The notes under the pieces: model-generated
Told to the model about the DNA's origin: nothing
The model's input: only the letters and a program-made list of their open reading frames with translations
The model's database searches: none
Source: Cacajao melanocephalus
Lineage: Eukaryota > Chordata > Mammalia > Primates > Pitheciidae
NCBI GenBank assembly: GCA_963573385.1
Contig: CAUYLG010041516.1
Location: forward strand, 1 to 64,000
Direction of reading: 5' to 3'
DNA: 64,000 nucleotides
Made by a program: the position numbers and the translations under genes
In this document: piece by piece, positions 11,950 through 27,484 of the stretch
How the letters are laid out: each line of letters opens with the position of its first letter
Position numbering within the stretch: the stretch's first letter is position 1

Positions 11950-14829
11950 TTATTAGGCATAGTTTATCTCCTTCTCCTGAGCACTGATCAAACCTGAGGA
12001 CAAGTGACCTTGGCTAAAGAATCACTTATTCAATAATTTACTAGAATAGTTATCATGTCATTTTTCTGGTATAACTATGTTTGCCTCCTTTATACCTGAA
12101 GACCTAGGGAAACATGAGATTTATTGATGACATAGAAAAGGAATGTGTCTTACAGTTTTCCAGTAGTTGAGAATTTTTTCCCATCTTATACTATAATGTA
12201 CCTGAGATATAGTCCACTCCATTTCTTGACTGTGACCGTGGAAAGACAGAGAGTAGCATTTCATTAAGGAGAAAATGTCCAGTAATTCCATGCAAAACCA
12301 TCAGGCAACCCTTGGGAGGTGTGCATGTGTGTGTTGCATATATTTGTGTTCCATAAAGTAGAAGATTGTTAGATGAAACTCATCCTGGACTTCCGGCAGA
12401 CATGGAATCTAATGCCTCTAGATCTGTGAAAATTCACTTTTGTGAAAACAGGAGTGATAATGACCAGTAGAGGGTAGACTGCCGGGTTCCTCCCTGTGTG
12501 CTAGTCCTAACTGAATGATTTGGACTTCAGAACATTTATTTGCTGAAGCAGGAGTAAAAGTTTGTATCTCTCAAAATAGGATGAAAATTTGAAGACATTT
12601 TGAAAGGATGCAGCATACCTGAGGGCAAATGAGCCACGTTAGGAACTAAAATATTACCTCCTTGTAAATGAGGGTTTTTTTTGGTTTTGTTTAACTAGGG
12701 AAAGTCATACTCAGTGACTGATTTAATATTTATACTCCCACTTTGTAATTCATTCATCTGCCTCAAAATATCCTAAGCCATTAATTAAGAAAGCCACGTA
12801 CTTGTTTCTTTCCAAAGGCATTATGGGACTGTATGACATAGAAACAGTGTGGCCTGCTTTACTCAGTCTCTTGACTTTGACTGTAAAGGGAGAGTAGCCT
12901 TGTGAAGGGGGGAATGTTCAGAAGTTGCAGGCAGTTACTACCATATAGTACAATGAGCACTGGTTCCTGGGAAGGAAGAGAGAAAGCACTCAGTTATTGC
13001 AAAGCAGCTTCAATGTAGCAAATTTTGAGATAATTTTTAAAATCCATTTTCTCTCACTAAATTCAGATCTCAGATGTAATTTAATTTTAGATTTGTTTGC
13101 TGAAATGCTACAATGACTTATTTTTTATATAGAGAGTTTTGTTTTTGTATTCCATCCAAAACTCTATAGCCAATTTTTAAACTTCATTGTTAGTAAAGTC
13201 TCATTCTAATAAAAATGGATAAACCAGTTCTTAATATAAATGAAACCTGTAACAATTTAACAGTATAACCACAATGAGCTTTAATAGCTACCTCTAACAG
13301 TATCTACATTTAATTATACACAAATGTATTGCTGTAGAGTCTTTTCTATGCTAACATGTTTAGGCAAAGATTATCTATATGGAATAATAATGTTATATTA
13401 TATTTGTTTAGCAATTTTAACAGATAGTGTCAAGACAGTGTTATATATTAGTACAGAGGATAGGCAAGCACATAATTAATCCTTAGATACTATCAAATGC
13501 AATTATAATTGATAATGTGTAAACTGTATTTAAAATATTACATTATGTTTCATACTACCTAAGAAATTGTATGGGCTTACAAAGGTCATGGTCTTAAAAG
13601 TTGCTTTGCAGGATAGAAAATAAAATATTTCACATCTCAGAACATATTAATATTTCTATCATTGTTTTGTTTCAGTATAACCATTCTGTGAATGGAAAGA
13701 CATTTAATAAAAACTATAATCTGTTTGAGGCTTATCATTTTAATGTGAAGATTGATTCTCTGCCAACTGACATAAGTTGAAGCAATAGTCACTAGCAAAA
13801 TCATTAGATTAAAAAGCAAGTTGAATGTGGTAAGCAGATTAATCGAAACTCAAAGCATTAATTTGAAACATAGTTGTCTTCAGAGATGCATAGAAAACAT
13901 GGGTTTCAACATTAAGGCACCTTAAATGTTGAATTTTTAAAAACTCGAGTCTCCTTGATTTAAAATGTTATAATTTTCTCAGTCAAGAAATACAAGGGGA
14001 ATTCTTCAACAGGAGGATAATATGCAATGTAAGTCAATAAGCATTTAGAACAAACATAATTTAGTCAGATACAGAAGTTGATTTCAACAAGTTCAACTAG
14101 AAGAATCAAGGCACAGTGTCTAGGTTGCAAGTTTAAGCACTAGCAAGATATTGTATTTATCAGAAAAAACAACAGGAACAAACCCCAGACAGCAGTTAAA
14201 TTCTGCAGAACACAATAGAGTGCTAACAGAAGATAGGAAGGAACACAGGGTCTAGTCTTATTCTCAAGGGAAATGTGAACTAAGTAGAGTAATCAGGGAG
14301 CTTAGCCTATGAGAGGGTTGTCCAGTTAGAGGCTAAGTAATTGCACTAAGCTACTGGAGGAAAAGGAAAATGATTACTTTACACGATTACTCAAGTTTTG
14401 CTTCTAATTAATTGAATTTTAGTTCTTGTAAGGTCCAATAAAAATTCAGGTCTGAGTAGAGTTGTTGGCTATGGAATTAGAGATAATAGAACCTATTTGG
14501 AAAAACCTAAAGGTTTAAGGTGAGGTCTGTCATAAAAACACCTTTACCTAATACACGGGCCCTTTGCAAAGAATGTATGTTTTATGCCTATGCCATAAAT
14601 AAACATATTGAAAAAAGAAATGAAATTAATACTAAATGAAATAATTAAAATAGTCTTAATCAATACAAACTAGTTAGGGAAGGTAACACTAAACAAAGTA
14701 TGCTTCGTTCAGTTGAAATGTAATAAGATCTATTTTTTAAAAATCTAAAGTACATAATAAAATATTCTAAATACTGTGAAGAAAATAAGATAATAAAGGT
14801 ATAGAAAATCAGCAGTTAAAGCCAGAATT

Positions 14830-15196
<367 letters not shown>

Positions 15197-16159
15197 TAGC
15201 ACAAAAAGATACAAACAGTAAAAATAATGAGGTTATTACAAAATAACATGTCAGTCCAGGTGTTGTGGGTTATTGTTAAGCTGATAAAAACAACAGTTTA
15301 TGAGATTAAAAAAGAAAACAAAAAGTGATTATTTAAAAGTAACAGTTTAGGATATTAAATAAGAAGAAAGCTGATTACACTTTCAGTTTTCTACCAGCAA
15401 CTTCCAGGCTCAAGTAGATCCAGAGCTCACATTTTCAAAGGTTGAAAACTCAGGGCGGGTGCTAGTCTACAAAATGCTTGTATCCATAAGTAAAAGTATC
15501 TTGCTGCAGGCATTTGGCTTGGAGAGCAATAATGTCTTTGTGTAAAAAACAAAAAGTGATCTCTTCCTCTGAACCAATGCCTGCCATCTTGGATGGGGTG
15601 ATAAGGATGCAATCCACAAGGCTGGTAGATGGTGGCCTATATTTCAACCAAAATCGGCATTTTGGAACTAGTTGCAAAGCCTTTTACTGTTGTCTTTAAA
15701 GCAGGACTTTGGGCATCAACTCATGATAAAAGTATGTCTCAATCCTTTGACCAATTTTATTTGTGAGAGAAGGTAAACAGCTTATTGGAAAACTTCCCAG
15801 AGGCAACATTCTCTCCCAAGTACACAGAAGTGACAGTGACTTAGCTAGGCAAATAAGTAGAGAGAAAAAAGTAGATAAAAAGATGAGAAATGAAGAACAC
15901 AGGACGGTGGTGAAATGCAATGTTGAATGTAAATTCAATCTATTTCAATTGATTGATTAATTGAAATTGATTATTCTATTGATTAATAGTGAAATCTCAA
16001 ACTTTGGATGGCCAAATACAACATTTTGCATGTCTGCTTTCCTTACTAGACTCCAATATCTGAATAGCAAGTGTGTTCTATTCATATCTCTGGCCCTTAA
16101 AATTAGTTTAGTGCCTGACACATAATAATATGTTTGGTAGCAAGTATTAATAAATGATA

Positions 16160-16235
16160 GAAAGATGATAGATGCAGGATAGATTAGATAAATAATAAAC
16201 AGATAGATTATACTTAGGTAGGTAGGTAAGTTGAT
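16160..16235. repeat. GATA/GGTA-rich low-complexity DNA
   Basis: Loose GATAGA and TAGGTAGG units without a clean array. Confidence 0.6.
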
Positions 16236-16559
16236 ATATTAAGATTAAGATTAATCCAGTAAAGTTTGTGCCTTTCTTTTGGGCCAGGAGAAAGGACTAA
16301 AGTTGTGCTTTAATTTTTAGTAGTGGAGTTCTATTTCAAGTGATCTATAGTTTCATTAGAAAACTAAGTTCTACATATTTAACTGTTTTGAAGCTTTATT
16401 TTGTTTTGAAAAATTATCTTTTTATTTAGGAGGATTTAGGATTTGTTTGAAGTAAAAACAGGTAACAATTCTGGAACCCTAGTACACTCTTAATTGATTT
16501 TAATTCTATTTTTTTTCAATTCATTTTATTATTTACTTAAAAAAATTATTAAATGTTTA

Positions 16560-17540
16560 CTATGTATTACATTCTACAGAGACTCAAAGAGCTCTCAGTC
16601 TAGTGATTTTGACAAACAAGGCAATGTATTCAACACAGAGAATACTTTATAACAAAATGTGTGCTCGGCATGTTATGGGAAGAGAGAAAACAAGAAGCCA
16701 TCTCATCAGGGAAAGAGAGAACCTGGGAGAGAATTCCTAAAAGAAATTGACACATTGAATTTTGGCTCTTTGTGGTTATCCACGTGAAGAACTATGTAGG
16801 GAGTAAGGCATTAAGGGAGAGCAAAACATTCTCACACAAGCTCAAAGGAGATTTAGATCAGTAGATTAGAATGATTGGGTCAGAGGAGTGCTGGAAGAAA
16901 TGATCCTGAGAGACTGGAACCTACTTCAGCACAGATTTTACAAGACCTGCTATGGGTTTTGGTGTCTATCTTGAGAATAATTGAGAACTCTGAATAGGTT
17001 TTAAAGTACGGAAATGTCACAAAAAGACTATATGTTAAAAATGTAGCCCCGGTGGGAGCATGTTAGAGGATGAAGTGTAGAAAAGGGAGATTAGGAAAAT
17101 GCAGACATTGATTTAAAACAGCAAGCCAGCATATGGAAAACTACAAGCAGGAAAAGTGGAAAATACTTGAAAAAAAATTAAAGAAATAGAGCCAAAGTGG
17201 TTCCTTGATTGCTTTGATGTTGGCATAACCTTATGGTTTATAACTTGAATAACAGATTTTATTATGATGACATCCACAAAGTTTAGAAACACAGAAAAAA
17301 GAACAGTTTCTGGTAGTATGTATAAAGTAAGATGATGAGTTTGAGTTTTGAGTTCAAAATACTTGGAAGATACCCAGTTAAGATGTCCTGTGGAGAGTTT
17401 GATATAGGTCTTCAACTTATAAAAAGAAATTGGAGAAAATGTGTAATTGACACATGCATCATAGTTGAAGTTGAGGATGAATTTCCTTCCTATTACCCAA
17501 CGTGAAACCTTTGTTAATTGACTACAGTTACTTTCCACAT
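16560..17540. other. Possible ancient repeat DNA, unassigned
   Basis: Sequence of moderate GC content with wording typical of old dispersed repeats (for example GGTTTTGGTGTCTATCTTGA). A 141-codon minus-strand frame (17113-17538) spans part of it but shows no recognisable domain and no codon bias that I can see. I treat it as non-coding. Confidence 0.35.
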
Positions 17541-17625
17541 TTAGGTTTCATTCTATTTTCCAAATCATTCATCCTTACAATAACAAATGGTATGACAATG
17601 CCTGTAACTAGCAGACCAGAGATGG

Positions 17626-17993
17626 TGGGTAAAAAACGATGAGTTCGTGTCTTTTGCAGGGTCATGGATGAACCTGGAAACCATCATTCTCAGCAAACTG
17701 ACACAAGAACAGAAAATCAAACACTGCATGTTCTCACTAATAGGCAGGTGTTGAACAAAGAGAACACACGGTTACAGGGAGGGGAGCATCACACACTGGG
17801 GTCTGTGGGGGGGAACTAGGGGAGGGACAGTGGGGGGTGGGGAGTTGGGGAGGGATAACAACGGGAGAAATGCCAGATATAGGTGATGGGGAGGAAGGCA
17901 GCAAACCACACTGCCATGTATGAACCTATACAACAATCTTGCATGTTCTTCACATGTACCCCAAAACTTAAAATGCAATAAAATATTTAAAAA
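17626..17993 (+). mobile_element. L1 3' end, plus strand, lineage-type 3' UTR
   Basis: Begins in the tail of L1 ORF2 (GATGAGTTCGTGTC...GGATGAACCTGGAAACC), runs through the G-rich 3' UTR (GGGGGGTGGGGAGTTGGGGA) and ends ACATGTACCCCAAAACTTAA with an A-rich tail. The UTR shares ATGCCAGATATAGGTGATG and CAGCAAACCAC with the copy at 38.2 kb. AGAGAT at 17618-17623 and 17994-17999 is a weak candidate target-site duplication. Confidence 0.92.
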
Positions 17994-19617
17994 AGAGATA
18001 GCATCAGAATCATTTAAATTTCCAAGGTATATAGGATGTACAACAATTTATGTTAGCAAAGAAATGGATTTTTTTCTTCAGGACACAACTTACAGGCACA
18101 CTGTCAGCCAGCATCCAAAACTGCTTTCAGAGTATGACTGGCCTGATGGCTTGACTCTTGCTGCCATTAATATGGGCTTGCCTGGTTGTCTTCTAACAGC
18201 CTCACTGCCTAATGACACCTCTCTGACTTACCTGTCTGGTTGCTCTGCTCACTGTTGATCTTCCACCCATTGGCCTGATTCCCTTGATTCTGGGGTTAGT
18301 GTTGTCAGAATAGATGAATATGTGTGTCTCACTATCCATTCATTTTGAGTCCTTGACACCTAACATATGCCCAGACCCTGTAAACAATATCTTAGCAAAT
18401 TATCAGAAAACTGGATGAATTATTTATAATCAGACTGATTTTGACAGTGATTAACTAGATTCAAGTTTCTTGTCCAGACCTGGTATCCATGAGAATCAAT
18501 TATTTTATTTGTCAAGCTGAGTTTTAAGTAATCTTAATTGAGAACTCTTCTCCTCAAAGTTTCTAGAAATTCCTGTTGTATATTTAGCAATCAGGTATAT
18601 TCTCCTACAACTAAAAAGTTAAGCATACCTAATCATATCATTTAACAAACAAGAGAGAAACAGAATTTCAAAAACGTGAATGATATCATGGAGAAAGAAA
18701 AGGAGACACGTATACACAAATGATGTCTGCAATAACGTAAAAAGGAAAAAGATCGGGAAACAAAAGAATTGTAGGATTAAAACAAGAGGTAAGAGGTGAA
18801 CAACCAAGATGATAAAAGATAAAAAGAAGACGAAAATATGCATGTTTTAAAGTCAAACACTTGGTTTGATTTTTTAGCATCAAAAACAACAATTATGCTT
18901 TGACAAATTAAAAACAAACTGGGTCAGCATTCCCCAGTAGATATCTCCAACTATTTTATCTTCAAAGATAGTTTCAAATATTTTGCCTGGGGAAAAATCA
19001 TCCATTCCAATTTTAGTTCCCATTTTTGAAACATATTATCTTGCAGCATTTGAGATGGAATTGAATCCTTACTATTTTTATCTACTTATTAGTCAATTAT
19101 TAAATGGTATACTCAGTCTTTCACAAGCATTTTTCAGGTGAACATTCAAATAAAACAAGTGATTATTATGGCAAATATCATGGAAGTAAATGACCTAGAC
19201 TTTTCTCTCTTATTTCTTTTACATAGATATAATAAATATTGATTATTTTATATGGGAACATACATTTAGGTACCAAATTATTTAGGGTAATCCAGTTTCT
19301 ATGCTAGCCATGTGAAATATTTCCTCAGTACAGCATCATTTAAAACTTGCTCTCCATTTAGAGCGACTCAATTGGGCTCTGATACCATGGATTTATTCCT
19401 AGGCTCCTATAATGTGCTATCATTTGCACATGGTGAGGACAACCCACTTTATCAGGCATGCATACTTTGTCTTGCAATGGTATGGACTGGAGAAGGTATA
19501 AGAAATGTTCTTGGGGAAAGTGTGCTATTTCTTAGTTCTCTGTTAACTCATTATAGTTTTAAGTACACATAAAAACACCTGAGGGAGCAATAATGCAGAG
19601 GTTGTTAAAAATAAAGC

Positions 19618-19924
<307 letters not shown>

Positions 19925-20659
19925 AAATAAAGCAGAATCTGGAAGAGTCATGTAGACTTTTTAACTGTTTCTGGGTGATTTTTTTTTTTGAAAATATAAT
20001 ACAAGCGTAACTACTAGAAAGATTTTTATATAGAAGGGCTATTTATTTACTCTCCATCCCACTTCCAGATTCTCAATTAAGAGTTAACATCCTTATACAG
20101 ATTGTATTTATGCCATTCATCCCAATATATTATATAACAGACAGTGATGTATTAAAGTTAAACCTATTCCTTAATTCATGCCAACATTTCCATATATTTC
20201 CCACAATAATTAAAAATGAACACAATAAATTTGAGAATTTAAACGTTATAAGCACTTATATTTCTTATTTACCATTGCTTGTCTATTAGTCCTGTTCTAG
20301 AGTTCCTGAGGAATACTACATACTTTATATATTTTTGAGCTATTACCCACCCAAATACTAAAATTACTTTAACATGAATTTCTGTGGCTTATTATCTACA
20401 GAGAAGGCCAACTGTTTAGGAAATACAGTAAACTTTGAGTATAAGTAACATTCGAAAAAACAGAAAAACAAATGGACCCTCTGTTATACTATTCTAAAAG
20501 ATAGTATTATAGTTGAAGCATAGGTAGAGCTCCAAGGATGTTTTGGTGGGCCTTGGAGATTCAGAGATTCCTGTGTATGAGAAAAGTAATATAAACTCCA
20601 CATCTACTGTTACTATACATTCCTAAAACAGTGAAAACCAACTAAAAACAAAAGTTTGA

Positions 20660-21126
20660 TTTACTTAAAGAGTTAACAAAAATTTATTGCAAGAGATATT
20701 TTTCACTGAATTTACAGTTTCAAGGAACATAGTACAAAACATAGTGCCATCAGCTTTGTCTAAACATTAAATAGTTGCAAATACACAAAGATTAAGAAAA
20801 ACCCAGAGAGCATACTTTACAACATAAATTATAGTACTATAAATATATTTTATGTACATTATACATACTCTTCACACATAATTTTAATATACAGCATATA
20901 TTGTATTGATTTTCAAACTATTCAGTGCTTTAATAGTATTATATGTCAGAAACTTAGGGATTTATTTGCATCATTACACTTACAGTAAATGATTTCAAAC
21001 CAATGAGGCCATATATCAGCCAGTTTATTTCCACCAGTTAAACAGCCAAGTACCCACACTGATGAACACTTACGCATATAGCAATAGTTTTCACAAGAGT
21101 AGTTTCTTTTTCCATTATGGTGATGA
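20660..21126 (-). other. ZNF804A: ZNF804A 3' UTR
   Basis: AT-rich sequence between the stop codon at 21127 and a good poly(A) signal at 20683-20688. The cleavage point is not visible and is set about 20 nt past the signal. A 3' UTR of about 460 nt agrees with my recollection of the short human ZNF804A 3' UTR. No repeats interrupt it, and it contains several AT-rich blocks that could be AU-rich elements (inference). Confidence 0.7.
20683..20688 (-). terminator. Polyadenylation signal AATAAA of ZNF804A
   Basis: TTTATT on the plus strand reads as a canonical AATAAA on the coding strand, about 440 nt after the stop codon. Other candidate hexamers are possible in this AT-rich DNA, so use of this one is inferred from spacing. 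Confidence 0.65.
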
Positions 21127-24100
21127 CTAGAAGAGAGGCTGCAAAGGGATGACAGTAGGGTGTGGGGAAAGCAGTGAAGGAAAGAGTGAATGCGGTAAAG
21201 GTGGGAAAGCCAGATGGCTAGGATGAAGAACGGAAGCTGGAATGATTGGCATCTGAGGAGGAGCAACAAAAGTCGGCTGGTTCCCAGGACAAAGCCTGGG
21301 TCCTACTGGTCCTACTGAGAGCTGAGGTAATGAGGTTCTAGTGAGAGCTGGGATTTGGGAAAGAAACTGTTGGTGTGGCTGAAGCACTTTAAAGGTTCCT
21401 GCAGCTGCTGCTGCAGCCGCAGCTGCAGCAGCTGCAGCGTGCTGCTGCAAAACAGTGTGATGTACAGTGGTTACAGAGGTAGAACATAAGGACTGCTGCA
21501 AAGGCAAAGGTTGCAGAGGTGTGCTTGGGGGTGGGAGTGCAGCTGGAGGAAAGGTAAATTTGACCTTGTTGGCCAGCATGTTTGGCTGTAGAATGTGCTG
21601 GTAGACCTCACATGGTACATTTTTAAATTTGTCATGGTTTTCTAGTGGAATCAATAATGCTTGCTCTGGTAAAGCTAATGGAGCCAGGATTTGCTCAGTT
21701 GTTACAAAGGTATGACCACTGACATGTGCTTCCTTGAATGGTAATGGTGGTTGTGTGTTACGGATTCCTGAATTATAACGCAGCCACTCAGTTGGCGTCT
21801 CATTCATCTTTCCTTGTGGAAGGGCCTCAGCCAATTCATAATGGCAAAGATAGGATTTAGGCTGTGACTGTCTAAAGCTCCTTTCAATGTTAGGCACCTT
21901 GAAAGGAATTTGCTTTTCATTAAGACTTATATTTTCACTTCTTTCTTTGTGTTCAAGCAAAGTACTGTCGATTACTTCTTTTGTTGGGGCACTAACTACA
22001 TAGAGAGATGTGGTGGGATCATTGGAAACATCTGACAATTCACCAGAAGTGGTCTCCATTTCTAAATGCTCAGTTTCCCCGTTGGTTTCAGTAACAAGGA
22101 GATTGCTAGGGTGCAAAGGCAGTTTGTTTCTTAATTGGTCTGTTTGTTCTGAGTTCCTTTCAACTTTTGCAACTTCTCGTGGTTTCATTTCCTCTTTTTT
22201 GTCTTCGCTTATTAACCTGTCCAGAGGATTTAGGGAAGAATTGTCTTTCAGGGGATTATCTGTATTTTCTTTGAGTTCTGAAGTTTCAATTCCAGGATGG
22301 AATCTGCCTCTTTTTCTCCTTCGTTTCTTTTTAGGCTTACAAGGAGCAACTGAAGTACTTGGTGGCCTCAAAAATTCTTCTGATAAATGATTCTGTCGAT
22401 TCAAACTTTCATCTGAAGAATAAGAATGTGAATGTTGTCTGCGTTTTCGATAGAGTCTTTCTGATTCATTCATGACAGAACTGTAACCTCTTTTAACAGC
22501 CTGATTCTGACTCACACATTTCATATCATTGTGAAGAACTAAGCATCTGTGATTCTGACTACAGCTTGATATTTTGGCTTTCCAACAACAGTAAGTTCTA
22601 GAGTATGTTAAATTATGTTTCCCAGAATGTATCATTGTTGGATTTGATTGTCCATTTAAAAGTATTGTGCTCTTTTTACAGTGGTTTTTAGAACTGATAG
22701 TATCATAAGCATTGTATTCAGTATTCCACGTTTTACACATTTCTTCATTTTCACTTAAGGACATGGATTCTGATTTGAGCCTTTTATCAAGTAACTGATG
22801 TGAGTCTAATAATTGCTCTGCAGCTAAATACTGCTTTTCTGAAATTGGTTCCAGTAGATATTTCCCAGCATTATCAGTGTAAATATTATCTGCTTCCATT
22901 TTGCAGTAAGTTTCTGATTCTTTGGTTTTCTCTATATGATGATGCTGGCATAACTTTTTTCTTTTTTTCTTTCTTCTACTTTTATGGAAACAGTATTCAT
23001 GAGTCTCTTTCAACCTTATTTTGTTGTATTTTTCATCTAGAGTGTGCTGTTTTATTTGACTTTTAGTAAAATTATACTTTTCTGTTTCTCTGATCTTACA
23101 GGAAATATTTTTATACCTCTGACCCATATCCTCATTTTTTCCAGAATTACAACTACTGGAGAGCATATCATCAGCCAGAAGAGGAGTAACTTGGGTGTAT
23201 TTATCTTTGCTACTTCCAGTTTCATAATCAGTTAGTCCTTCTATAGATACATCCTTGCAATCTGAAACTGCTCCCATGCAAATGTCTTCTTGCTTCTGCT
23301 GAGAATAAAGATCTTTTAAGGGTGGCCTATTTTTATTTAGTTTATTGTTTACTTTACTAGACTTGAAGTCAAAACATAGAGGATTACAGCTATAGGAAAT
23401 TGATGGTTTAGTAGTTGTATAAACCAGCATTTCTGATGGCCACTGAAGAACTGTAGATCCGTTTTTGTTAAGGACAGGTACAAATGGCTCACATTGTCTT
23501 TTATAGAAATCTGTTTTCTTATGTGAGGTTATATTAACCTCTTCAGTATTTGAAGGGGTCAGTATCTCGGGACCATTTTTATTTTCAACCTCAGTTGTGG
23601 ATGCCTTGTTATTCTTAACATTTTCTTCTGTGGGAGCTTGCACAGATATGCAATCATTAGACATGTCAAGAACTGTGGATTTATTTTCTAACAACTCAGA
23701 ACTGTTACCACTCACAGGTATGTCTTCATTAATAACATCTTCCAGTAGTTTTTGATCTGCTAATGGGACTGAATTTTGACAATTATCTGCATCAGAAGAT
23801 AACTGAACTTGAAGCTTACAGAGTGAAGGTAATAATAATGTATCTTTTTCTCTAGAGACTTCTTTTATCTCTCGAGTTTGAACAGTTTCTTTGTCTGTAC
23901 ACATTGCCTCTGGTGGATGAAAAGTGTTAGTTTTCTCCTCAGAACTCAAAAGCACATCTGTTGGTGAAGATAGTTGAAGATGACAAGCACTGGGGACGAA
24001 TCTACTTTTTCTGCTAAATCCTTTTCCCGCTGAGGCATCATCATTGTATTCAGAGAAGGCTGCAGCTGAGGACTCTAGCTTCACAGATGCTTTTTTTGGA

Positions 24101-24364
24101 AATGCAAAAGAAAAGCCGATTTTGTGTCTGTGAATCCCCTGGGTTTGATCCCCAACCTGCTTATTTTTTCCTGTATCATTATTTGCACTTTCTAGATCTG
24201 CAGCAACACTGGTAGCATCTTTAGTATTCTCTTCACTATGAATCAAAGTATATTTGAAATCTTGCCGGTTATTAACTGAATCCACAACTCTATGGGAAAT
24301 TTCATTACAGTTTTCTCTCACAGTAACAGTTGTTGATTTGAACATGGGGCCACTTCCAGGAGCA
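21127..24364 (-). CDS. ZNF804A: ZNF804A terminal coding exon (exon 4), intact
   Basis: A 3.2 kb uninterrupted frame on the minus strand, recognised by sequence as the large last exon of ZNF804A, a brain-expressed nuclear protein with one C2H2 finger implicated in gene regulation and psychiatric risk. The exon opens at 24364 just after the acceptor TTTTTCTAG and first completes a Cys codon begun in exon 3, then reads APGSGPMFKS. It encodes 1078 residues up to TAG at 21129-21127. The frame upstream of 24364 (to 24402) is intron read-through, not protein. Two strongly basic runs, KSRRKKKRKKL (about 22950-22990) and KPKKKRRRKRGR (about 22297-22345), look like nuclear localisation signals. An alanine tract (21400-21438) and a proline/leucine-rich C-terminus ending in LQPLF follow. 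The finger itself is in exon 2, outside the window. With exons 1-3 of usual size the whole protein would be about 1207 residues, against 1209 in human. No frameshift or premature stop is seen. The many substitutions relative to human suggest a distant primate. Confidence 0.97.
21400..21438 (-). repeat. ZNF804A: Polyalanine-coding tract in ZNF804A (13 Ala)
   Basis: Thirteen consecutive Ala codons of mixed GCA/GCT/GCG, flanked by QQH on the N-terminal side and GTF on the C-terminal side. The mixed codons suggest a stable, non-slippage-prone tract. It lies inside the terminal coding exon. Confidence 0.95.
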
Positions 24365-26575
<2,211 letters not shown>

Positions 26576-26904
26576 CTACAGCAGTTTTAAAGTTTCATTG
26601 TTATTGTTCTTGAAATTTTCCAATGCATCATCTTTGACCTTGTCAAAGGTAAACACAACATTCATGACAATCCATTTCTAACAAAAGTATTTTCTTGCAT
26701 TTTGGCTTGTGAAATAGCCAACCCATATTACTACATTATAGTAAAATTTATATCTATGCCTTAGGCAAATTGGAATTGAACACTTTAATCTCTTCTTATT
26801 GATTGTGTCCTGCTATTTCTCTGCCTGTCTAATTCATATGAAGCATTTATGTCTTATAAACCCCAAATTTCCAAATAAGTTCAACTTGCTTATGTATCTC
26901 AGTT

Positions 26905-27014
26905 ATATATATATATATACAAGTTTTCTTACATTTGGATGTACCATACATTAGAAAGTTATCTAGTTGTGTGTGTGTGTGGTGTGTGTGTGTGTGTGTG
27001 TGTGTTTGTGTGTA
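26905..27014. repeat. (TA)n and (TG)n microsatellites
   Basis: A TA run near 26906-26921 and a (TG)n run with one GG interruption from about 26970 to 27014, roughly 400 bp upstream of exon 3 on the coding strand. Confidence 0.9.
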
Positions 27015-27484
27015 GGCGAAAAGTTTATTAGAAAAGTAAAGGAATAAAAAATGGCTACTCCATAGGCAGAACAGCCCTTTTTGTGTTCTAAGAGTAAATG
27101 ATTTATGTGAATCCATAAGGCAAATGATCTCTACTGATGTGATTTAAAACAATCCTTTCTCTCAAATAGCAGGCACATTTCCAAAATAATTCAAGGTATT
27201 AGAAGAAAATTAGAACTGTTTTTCTAGAAATTCTTACTACATCGGGCATTATTTTTCATCTGTGTTAAAGAAGTTCATTTTCTGGATTGATGGCCAGAAA
27301 AACAGCATGTCAACTTGAACATAGTTGATAAATAGCCATGTGTGTGGTATAATTTTAGAGACATCAAAGTTGTCTTGTGCCCCAAATATTTTCACTATGT
27401 ACTTTCATAATGGTTCATGTTGTTATACAATTGTAATATGTCTGAATCTTGAGTAGGACTCTAAGATAATAAGATTTATACTAG

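Noticed and set aside
15427..15699. Three overlapping short frames on both strands
   Set aside because: No recognised protein, no consistent strand. I see no evidence of coding beyond moderate GC content.
17113..17538. 141-codon minus-strand frame
   Set aside because: No known domain, AT-rich composition, overlaps probable ancient repeat DNA, and no splice or promoter context.
22010..22390. 126-codon plus-strand frame in ZNF804A exon 4
   Set aside because: Antisense shadow of the real coding exon. The same applies to 22800-23066 and 23044-23235.
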